From RGIG3159 sp034927685 (lineage in GTDB: Bacteria > Bacillota > Clostridia > Oscillospirales > Oscillospiraceae): a stretch of DNA of 64,000 nt. The notes beneath the pieces are model-generated. The model was not told the origin of the DNA. It ran no database searches and saw only the letters and a program-made list of their open reading frames with translations. The translations under genes and the position numbers were made by a program. Location of the stretch: contig JAYFPO010000024.1 in the NCBI GenBank assembly GCA_034927685.1, forward strand, positions 86,639 through 150,638, read 5' to 3'. Numbering within the stretch: position 1 is the first letter of the stretch; every line of letters starts with the position of its first letter. Shown piece after piece: positions 58,029-64,000 of the stretch.

Positions 58029-59216
58029 ATGGCGAAACAGAAAAGCACTTCCTATATTTCCCGCAGGGACTCCAAAAAGATTTCCGCGATGAATCGGAAA
58101 ATCACCAAGAAACTGGAGAAGGAGCACGCCGACGCCAATAAGGACCCCAGCCTCTATGAAACCACCATGCGGGATCCGAACAATGTGGTCGAATTCGACA
58201 ATATGTGCACCTATTTTTTCACGGACATCGGTGTCGTGAAAGCGGTTGACGGCATCTCCTTCGACATTCCGAAATGCTCCACGGTCGGCGTGGTCGGCGA
58301 GTCGGGCTGCGGTAAGTCCGTCACCTCGCTCTCCCTGATGCAGCTCCTGCAGCGGCCAACCGGGCAGGTGGTCGGCGGCGAAATCCGCTTCAACATGGGC
58401 GGGACCGGAAAAGCACTCAATATTGTCAATACGCCCACGGCCAAGATGCAGGAAATCCGCGGCAACCACGTTTCCATGATCTTCCAGGAGCCCATGACCT
58501 CTCTGAATCCGGTGTTCCGCATCGGCGCACAGGTGGACGAGGTCATCACCCTCCATAATCCGGAAATGTCCGAGGAGCAGGTGAAGGCCAGAACGCTGGA
58601 GATGCTGGAGCTGGTCGGCATCGCCAACAAGGAGGGCGTCTACCGGATGTACCCCCATGAGCTCTCCGGCGGTATGCGCCAGAGAGTGATGATTGCCATC
58701 GCGCTGGCCTGCCGGCCCGGCCTGATTATCGCAGACGAGCCGACCACTGCGCTGGATGTGACCATTCAGGCACAGATTCTGGACCTGCTGCGGGATCTGA
58801 AGAACAAGATTAACTCCTCCATTATGCTGATTACGCACGATCTGGGCGTTGTGGCCTCCATGGCGGACTATGTTGTGGTCATGTATGCCGGCCGGATCAT
58901 CGAAAAGGGTACCGCACAGGATATTTTCCACCACCCCTGCCATCCGTACACCATTGGTCTGATGAAATCCAAGCCGGTGGTCGGAAAAAAGGTGGAGGCG
59001 CTGTATAACATTCCCGGCAGCGTGCCAAACCCGGTCAATATGCCGAACTACTGCTACTTCCGCGACCGCTGCGAGAGTCAGTGTGACCGCTGCGGCGGCG
59101 GCTATCCCCCGGAAATCAAGATCAGCGATACCCATGTCGTCTCCTGCTGGAAGTATCTGGAGGAAGGCGAAGTGTTGGGCTACCCCAAATCCAAGAATGT
59201 GGAGGAGCTGCTGTGA
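58029..59216 (+). CDS. peptide ABC transporter ATPase (OppD/DppD-like)
   Basis: 395 aa. An extra ~60 charged residues at the N-terminus, Walker A GESGCGKS, signature LSGGMRQR, Walker B IIADEPTTALD, and the C-terminal oligopeptide/dipeptide region with cysteines (YCYFRDRCESQCDRC) that binds an Fe-S cluster in some relatives. Cytoplasmic. Its stop overlaps the next start (TGATG). Confidence 0.93.
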   Translation: MAKQKSTSYISRRDSKKISAMNRKITKKLEKEHADANKDPSLYETTMRDPNNVVEFDNMCTYFFTDIGVVKAVDGISFDIPKCSTVGVVGESGCGKSVTSLSLMQLLQRPTGQVVGGEIRFNMGGTGKALNIVNTPTAKMQEIRGNHVSMIFQEPMTSLNPVFRIGAQVDEVITLHNPEMSEEQVKARTLEMLELVGIANKEGVYRMYPHELSGGMRQRVMIAIALACRPGLIIADEPTTALDVTIQAQILDLLRDLKNKINSSIMLITHDLGVVASMADYVVVMYAGRIIEKGTAQDIFHHPCHPYTIGLMKSKPVVGKKVEALYNIPGSVPNPVNMPNYCYFRDRCESQCDRCGGGYPPEIKISDTHVVSCWKYLEEGEVLGYPKSKNVEELL

Positions 59217-60307
59217 TGGAAGAGAAGCGCATCGACGAGTATACGGCAAAGGGCTTCGACGGGGCAGAAAACGACCCGCAGTACCTGCTGGTGGTGAAGA
59301 ATCTCCGAAAGTGGTTTCCCATTCAATCCTCTTTCCTCAAGATGACGGTCGGCAACGTCAAGGCCGTGGACGGCATTTCCTTCAAGATCAGGCGCGGCAC
59401 GACCATGGGTCTTGTGGGCGAGTCCGGCTGTGGCAAGTCCACCGTGGGGCGCACTTTGCTGCGGCTGCAGCCCAAAACCTCCGGCGAGGTATATTTTGAC
59501 GGCAGAGAGATTTTTTCCCTTTCAGACAGTGAGCTGCGCACGCTGCGGCCCAGAATTCAGATCATTTTCCAGGACCCCTAGTCCTCGCTGTCCCCACGGC
59601 TCCCCATCGGCGAGATCATCGCCGAGGCGGTCCGGGAGCACGAGATTGTCCCAAAGCAGGAAGTGGACGACTATGTGACGAGGGTCATGCACGCCTGCGG
59701 CCTGCAGGAGTACCATAAGGACCGCTATCCGCATGAATTTTCCGGCGGCCAGCGGCAGAGAATCTGCATCGCCCGCGCGCTGGCTCTGAACCCGGATTTT
59801 ATTCTCTGCGACGAGCCGGTCTCCGCGCTGGACGTGTCGATCCAGGCCCAGATCATCAACCTGTTGAAGGAATTGCAGCGGGATTTCGGCCTGACCTATC
59901 TGTTCATTTCCCATGACCTCTCGGTGGTGGAGCATATTTCCGACACCGTCGGCGTCATGTACCTGGGCAATCTGGTGGAATATGCGTCGACGGCCTCGCT
60001 GTTTAAAAACCCTCAGCACCCCTACACGCAGGCCCTGCTCTCCGCCATTCCCATGCCGGACCCGGACAAAAAGATGGACCGGATCGTGCTGCAGGGCTCC
60101 ATTCCGTCCCCGGCCAATCCGCCGCAGGGGTGCAAATTCCATACACGCTGCGAGAAATGTATGGAGCTCTGCAAGTATGTCACGCCGGACTTTGACGAGA
60201 TCGAGCCGGACCATTTCTGCGCCTGCCATCTGCTGAACAGCCCGGCGCGAACCGCGGAGCTGGAAAAAGAGATGGAAGCGATGAAAAAAGAGGCGCCGGC
60301 GACCTGA
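59216..60307 (+). pseudogene. peptide ABC transporter ATPase (OppF/DppF-like) interrupted by in-frame TAG
   Basis: Reads as one 363-codon gene of normal OppF size except for TAG at 59579-59581 (codon 122). Before it: Walker A GESGCGKST and IIFQDP; after it in the same frame: SSLSPRLPIGEI, signature FSGGQRQR, Walker B DEPVSALD. The family motif is QDPYSSLxPR, so the TAG stands for Tyr and arises from one base change (TAC or TAT to TAG). TAG is used as a normal stop elsewhere (23277-23279, 60567-60569), so reassignment is unlikely. Either a recent nonsense mutation, a read-through codon, or a sequencing error; the rest is undamaged. Confidence 0.85.
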
Positions 60308-60329
60308 GAGCACCGGGAAGGAGGATACC

Positions 60330-60569
60330 GTGGCGAACAAACAGGAGTTTGAGGATGACGGCCGTACCGTCGCCAATATGAACGTGGAAGGGATGCCGTG
60401 GTATCTCGAAAAGAAGGAAAAGCCGGAGACCGAGAAGATCGAACTGACCAAGGAGGAGGGCCGCTCCATGATGTGGGGCATTCTCAAAGCCTCCCTGCTG
60501 GTGGCAGGGGTATTCATCGCGGGCTTTACCATCTTCATTCTGCTCTGTGTGTTTGTGTTTTTCCGATAG
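60330..60569 (+). CDS. small single-pass membrane protein at the end of the peptide ABC operon
   Basis: 79 aa from a GTG with AAGGAGGAT 5 bases upstream. An acidic soluble N-terminus (EFEDDGRTVANMNVEGMPWY), then a C-terminal helix (LLVAGVFIAGFTIFILLCVF). Follows the ATPase by 22 bases and precedes the terminator, so co-transcribed. No family recognised; may be an accessory or small regulatory subunit of the transporter. Confidence 0.6.
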   Translation: MANKQEFEDDGRTVANMNVEGMPWYLEKKEKPETEKIELTKEEGRSMMWGILKASLLVAGVFIAGFTIFILLCVFVFFR

Positions 60570-60574
60570 GACGC

Positions 60575-60613
60575 AAAAAAGAGTTGCTGCAAGCCTTGCA
60601 GCAACTCTTTTTT
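60575..60613. terminator. perfect bidirectional terminator
   Basis: AAAAAAGAGTTGCTGCAA-GCC-TTGCAGCAACTCTTTTTT. Ends the peptide ABC operon and the opposing rluA-type gene. Confidence 0.92.
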
Positions 60614-60640
60614 GGAAGATCAGCGCCTGAAACCGGAAAA

Positions 60641-61528
60641 TTACCGGTGCGGTTCCGGCGGCAGAGTCACGGTCTGCCGGGAAAAAACCTCCATGCGCGC
60701 GCCGGTCACGGGGTGCGGGAAGGAGAGCGCGGCGGCACAGAGCTGCTGGGTCTCCAGCCCGCACGCCAGCGAATAGGCCTGCGACGCCGCGGAACCATAC
60801 TGGGGGTCGCCCAGGATTGGGCAGCCGAGACTGGACAGATGGACCCGGAGCTGATGCGTCCTTCCGGTGATGGGCCGCAGCCGCAGCAGCGCGGCATCGG
60901 GGCGCTGCTCCAGCGCTTCGTATTCGGTGACGGCACGCTGGCCGTCCGGGCGGACACACCGCAGCAGGCTCCGGGGATCGGGTCGGGCGATGGGCAGATC
61001 GATGACGCCGGACGGTTCCGGCGGTGTGCCGAAAACAGCGGCCAGATAGGTTTTGCGGATTAGCCCCGCTTTGTGCGCGGCGCAGAGCGCGGCATGGACA
61101 TGGGCATTTTTTGCGAGCAGCACAACGCCGAAGGTGTCCCGGTCCAGGCGGCTGACCGGATGGACGGCACAGTGCTGTCCGGTTTCCCGGTAATAATAGG
61201 TCAGATAATTGGCCAGCGTGCCGGTATTGCGGGAGCGGGAGGGATGCATCATCATGCCGCTGGGCTTGTCCAGCGCCAGGAGGGCCTCGTCTTCGTAGAG
61301 AATGGAGAGCGGACCGGGCTCCGCCGGGTAAACCGGCTCCGGCTCGTCCAGCGTCACGCGGATGTGATCGCCGGGCAGGACCAACCGGGTGGTCCGCGCC
61401 GGTTCGCCGTTGACCCGGTAGGCATCCCGGTATTTGAGTCGGTTTACCAGCGTCGAAGAGAGGGAGAGCTCCCGGCGCAAAAAGGTCAGCAGCGTGCCCT
61501 CGCGGGCGGCAACGCAAGACAGTACCAT
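60641..61528 (-). CDS. RluA-family pseudouridine synthase
   Basis: 295 aa. N-terminal S4-like region (LLTFLRRELSLSSTLVNRL), catalytic Asp in VSRLDRDTFGVV, then GRTHQLRVHLSSLGCPILGD. Isomerises uridine in rRNA or tRNA; the exact site is not readable from sequence (RluD/YhcT-like). Single gene. Confidence 0.92.
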   Translation of the reverse strand: MVLSCVAAREGTLLTFLRRELSLSSTLVNRLKYRDAYRVNGEPARTTRLVLPGDHIRVTLDEPEPVYPAEPGPLSILYEDEALLALDKPSGMMMHPSRSRNTGTLANYLTYYYRETGQHCAVHPVSRLDRDTFGVVLLAKNAHVHAALCAAHKAGLIRKTYLAAVFGTPPEPSGVIDLPIARPDPRSLLRCVRPDGQRAVTEYEALEQRPDAALLRLRPITGRTHQLRVHLSSLGCPILGDPQYGSAASQAYSLACGLETQQLCAAALSFPHPVTGARMEVFSRQTVTLPPEPHR

Positions 61529-61629
61529 GTTGGGCTCCTCTCCTTCCAGATTTTCAGCATACCGAAAAAATGCGATGTCCGCGCGCTACGGGCATGGGCC
61601 TGGCGCAGGCCCGACGGGCATAGCGGGAA

Positions 61630-61664
61630 AACGAGACCGACGCCGCGTTCCGGCCGGTCTCGTT
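61630..61664 (-). terminator. terminator after the degV gene
   Basis: AACGAGACCG (61630-61639) and CGGTCTCGTT (61655-61664); on the minus strand TTTTCCC follows. Confidence 0.6.
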
Positions 61665-61690
61665 GCTTTGTTATGGGGTCTGGAGCATCC

Positions 61691-62533
61691 TCATTTCGTG
61701 ATGTACAGGATGCCGAGGCAGTCCGGGCCGCAGTGGGAGGAAATGGTACAGCCCGCCTGGGTGACCAGCACCTCCTGAAAGGTGGCGTATTTGGCGATCT
61801 CTGCCCGGACCAGCGCCAACAGCTCCGGGGTTACGCCGGAATGCGTGATGAAAATGCGGTTGAGCACCAGGTCCTTCCGGTCCTTGAGCTGATCTGCCAC
61901 GTATTCCCGCAGCGCTTTTTCCAGGGTGCCGCGGTATTTTTTTACCATGCCCATTTTACCGTTTTCTACGGCGATACAGGGCTTCAGCTTCAGAAGATTT
62001 GCGCCCAGGGCCGCAACGGCGGAACATCTTCCGCCCTTCTTCATATAGTCCAGCCGACCAAGCACGAAGCCCGCGCGGACGCGGGGCGCCAGTCCGATCA
62101 GTTTGGCCACGATCTCCTGCGGCGTGGCGCTGGTTCTGGCCAGCAGAGCCGCCTCGATCACCATATGCCCATAGCCGGTCGAGAGGTTGCGGGAATCCAC
62201 CACATAGACGTTAGGGTACTCCGCCGCCGCGATGCAGGCGTTCTGGTAGCAGCTCGAGAACAGGGAGCCGATGCTGATGTAGATCACGGCCTCATGGGTT
62301 TTGGAATACTCCCCGAATTTTTCTGTAAATTCTGCCGGATTGACGGCCGCGGTGACCGGCAGCGCACCGCCCGCTTCCACCGATTTGTAAATGTCGCCCG
62401 GCATGATGTCCAGGCCGTCCCGCCCGGTTTTCTGGCCGACGGTGACCTGCAGGGGGAAAATGCCGATCTCGTATTGATCCACCAGTGCCTGGCCCAGATC
62501 ACAGGCGCTGTCGGCGGTGATTTTGATATACAT
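61691..62533 (-). CDS. DegV-family fatty-acid-binding protein
   Basis: 280 aa from the ATG at 62533. Starts MYIKITADSACDLG; contains the binding-pocket Ser regions TAAVNPAEF and VIYISIGSLFSS, DSRNLSTGYG and GGRCS. DegV/FakB proteins present fatty acids to the kinase FakA for phospholipid synthesis; FakA is not in the window. Family firm, ligand inferred. Confidence 0.9.
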   Translation of the reverse strand: MYIKITADSACDLGQALVDQYEIGIFPLQVTVGQKTGRDGLDIMPGDIYKSVEAGGALPVTAAVNPAEFTEKFGEYSKTHEAVIYISIGSLFSSCYQNACIAAAEYPNVYVVDSRNLSTGYGHMVIEAALLARTSATPQEIVAKLIGLAPRVRAGFVLGRLDYMKKGGRCSAVAALGANLLKLKPCIAVENGKMGMVKKYRGTLEKALREYVADQLKDRKDLVLNRIFITHSGVTPELLALVRAEIAKYATFQEVLVTQAGCTISSHCGPDCLGILYITK

Positions 62534-62640
62534 GGTGTACGTTCCTTTCCGCCATCGCCAGACAGAGCGTCGCCGCAATGGTGCCATTTCGATCAGTTTA
62601 CCCGGCGGCGGAGGGACTGTCAAGTGTTTTTGCCCACAAA

Positions 62641-62669
62641 TTGCATTTTGTCACACAGCGGGCTATAAT
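62641..62669 (+). promoter_or_regulatory. sigma-A promoter of the aminopeptidase gene
   Basis: TTGCAT, a 17-base spacer, TATAAT, about 30 bases before the start codon. Confidence 0.65.
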
Positions 62670-62701
62670 ATGGGGAGAAACGCCAATGCAAGGAGGATAT
62701 G

Positions 62702-63925
62702 ATGAAGAAAACAGTACTCAGAAGCTATGCGAGACTGATTGCCCGGGCCGGGGTCAACATCGAAAAAGGGCAGGAGGTCCTGATTCACGCGGAACTGGAC
62801 CAGCCGGAATTTGTGCAAATGGTGGCGGAGGAGTGCTACCGCGCCGGCGCCGCCAAGGTTACCGTGGATTGGAATTATCTGCCGCTGCAGAAGCTAAACA
62901 TTCGCCACCGCAGCGTCAAAACCCTGCGGCATGTCGAGCGGTGGGAAGAGGAAAAATACCGCTTTTACGCGGAAAAGCTCCCCTGCCGCATCCACCTGCT
63001 CTCCGAGGACCCCGACGGACTCCGGGGCGTCAACATGGAGAAAATGGCCAAGGGACAGCAGAGCCGCTATCAGGTTTTACGCCCCTACCTGGATCAGATG
63101 GAGGGAAAAAATCAGTGGTGTATCGCCGCTGTCCCCGGTGCGGCATGGGCCAAAAAGGTCTTTCCGGGCCTCAGAACGAGTCAGGCTGTGGAAAAGCTAT
63201 GGGAGGCTATCCTCTACACCTCCCGCGTGACCGACGACCCGATTCAGGCATGGAAGGGCCACAACGAGGATCTCGCGCGGCGCTGCGCCTACCTCAATTC
63301 GCTCGGCATTACGGAGCTGCACTATTCTGGCGGGAACGGCACGGATCTGCGCGTGGGCATGATTCCCGAGGCGGAATGGAAGGGCGGCGGCGAAACAAGC
63401 CTGACGGGCCACTTTTTCAACCCGAATATTCCTTCCGAGGAAGTTTTTATCTCCCCCATGCGCGGCAAGGCCGAGGGCATCGTCTACTCCACAAAGCCAC
63501 TCTCCTATCAGGGGCGGCTCATTGAAAACTTCTCTGTTCGCTTCGAGGGAGGCAGGGCGGTGGAGGTCCACGCGGAGAAAAACGAGGCGCTGCTGCGGCA
63601 GATGATCGCCATGGATGAGGGCGCGGCGTATCTGGGCGAATGCGCGCTGGTCCCCTACGATTCCCCCATTCGCAATTCCGATATTCTTTTCTACAATACG
63701 CTGTTCGACGAGAACGCTGCCTGCCATCTGGCGCTCGGCAGGGGCTTTATCGACACCATCCGCGACTATGGCAGCTATACGCTGGAGCAATGCCGCGGCT
63801 TCGGCGTCAACGAGTCCATGAACCACGAGGATTTTATGATCGGCTCGCGCGATCTCTCCATCGACGCCGTGACGGCGGACGGTAAAACCGTTCCCATCTT
63901 CGTGGATGGCGACTGGGCCTTCTGA
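62702..63925 (+). CDS. M29-family metallo-aminopeptidase
   Basis: 407 aa; two adjacent ATGs, the second (62702) is 5 bases from AGGAGG and preferred. Family features: GVNIEKGQEVLIHAELDQ, GGNGTDLRVGM, FFNPNIPSEEVFISP, LGECALVPYDSPI and the closing NHEDFMIGS with metal ligands (Glu, His, Asp). Releases N-terminal amino acids from peptides, cytosolic. Own promoter; no neighbour in operon. Confidence 0.9.
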   Translation: MKKTVLRSYARLIARAGVNIEKGQEVLIHAELDQPEFVQMVAEECYRAGAAKVTVDWNYLPLQKLNIRHRSVKTLRHVERWEEEKYRFYAEKLPCRIHLLSEDPDGLRGVNMEKMAKGQQSRYQVLRPYLDQMEGKNQWCIAAVPGAAWAKKVFPGLRTSQAVEKLWEAILYTSRVTDDPIQAWKGHNEDLARRCAYLNSLGITELHYSGGNGTDLRVGMIPEAEWKGGGETSLTGHFFNPNIPSEEVFISPMRGKAEGIVYSTKPLSYQGRLIENFSVRFEGGRAVEVHAEKNEALLRQMIAMDEGAAYLGECALVPYDSPIRNSDILFYNTLFDENAACHLALGRGFIDTIRDYGSYTLEQCRGFGVNESMNHEDFMIGSRDLSIDAVTADGKTVPIFVDGDWAF

Positions 63926-63931
63926 ACCAAA

Positions 63932-63951
63932 GCAGCGCCGTGACGCGCTGC
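63932..63951 (+). terminator. hairpin after the aminopeptidase gene
   Basis: GCAGCGC-CGTGAC-GCGCTGC, 7-base stem, no T run; possible weak terminator. The window ends in a C run (63991-63998). Confidence 0.35.
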
Positions 63952-64000
63952 AACCTAACATGGACCAAACTGTCGGGCGGGGTGCGACAGCCCCCCCCAC

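Noticed and set aside
59213..60307. Genetic-code change with TAG as sense codon
   Set aside because: TAG ends at least two ordinary genes here (23277-23279 and 60567-60569), so a general reassignment is unlikely.
63991..63998. C run at the window end as a biological feature
   Set aside because: A short homopolymer at the edge cannot be interpreted without the flanking sequence.
1..64000. tRNA, rRNA, transposase, integrase or phage genes
   Set aside because: None could be recognised on either strand; long gaps hold promoters, operators or terminators only.

Overview
The window is a GC-rich stretch of a bacterial chromosome, most likely from an anaerobic, spore-forming gut clostridium (Oscillospirales-like; this is inference). 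The evidence is two glycyl-radical enzymes with radical-SAM activases, the yabP-yabQ-divIC-S1 sporulation/division order behind a good sigma-E-type promoter, oxygen-independent HemZ, a selenium-metabolism gene set, AGGAGG-type ribosome sites, consensus sigma-A promoters and lipoproteins with Thr/Ala/Glu-rich linkers. About 69 protein genes were found (one broken, one a doubtful mini-ORF). I saw no rRNA, tRNA, CRISPR array, transposase or phage gene.

Region 1 (1-1.2 kb): a small surface protein with a sortase-like tail. Region 2 (1.2-19.4 kb): the most interesting part, a carbohydrate island. A minus-strand operon encodes a PflD-like glycyl-radical enzyme, its activase, a large ASKHA/ROK-like ATPase with an extra N-terminal domain, and an AroE-like dehydrogenase. 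A divergent AraC regulator, an RbsD-like and a HbpS/UPF0303-like gene follow. Next comes a complete ribose-type ABC importer. Then a minus-strand operon of ROK kinase, YbiW-like glycyl-radical enzyme and DeoR regulator, with a second activase divergent from it. The importer promoter and the kinase/activase promoter share TTTCATTC/GAATGAAA inverted repeats, suggesting one regulon. In E. coli, PflD and YbiW are reported to cleave 1,5-anhydromannitol-6-P and 1,5-anhydroglucitol-6-P. Here an ABC importer plus ROK kinase could replace PTS uptake, giving import, phosphorylation and radical C-O cleavage. The aldolase step is not in the window.

Region 3 (19.5-23.4 kb): LysR regulator, cysteine desulfurase, YedE-type transporter, TusA/YedF-like carrier and DUF3343 protein, a known selenium (or sulfur) metabolism set. 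Region 4 (23.5-27.1 kb): membrane protein, RpiB-like isomerase, M50-like membrane metalloprotease, inositol-monophosphatase family protein and GNAT. Region 5 (27.3-35.5 kb): SDR, S1-domain protein, DivIC, YabQ, YabP, UppP, a GT2-GtrA fusion, a large membrane protein and the AzlCD amino-acid exporter.

Region 6 (35.6-47.8 kb): a tightly packed 12-gene minus-strand run from recJ through relA/spoT, dtd, a small membrane protein, a metallo-beta-lactamase-fold hydrolase, hemZ, a uridine-kinase-like gene, an amidohydrolase, a SpoVB/MurJ-like flippase, mazG and HU to rqcP. Region 7 (47.9-51.9 kb): metallophosphoesterase, EamA transporter, a zinc-ribbon membrane protein and a three-gene envelope operon with a tandem-domain lipoprotein.

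Region 8 (52.1-60.6 kb): an oligopeptide-type ABC operon. Its solute-binding protein and second permease carry large insertions, and its last ATPase gene is interrupted by one in-frame TAG. Region 9 (60.6-64 kb): RluA-type pseudouridine synthase, DegV fatty-acid-binding protein and an M29 aminopeptidase.
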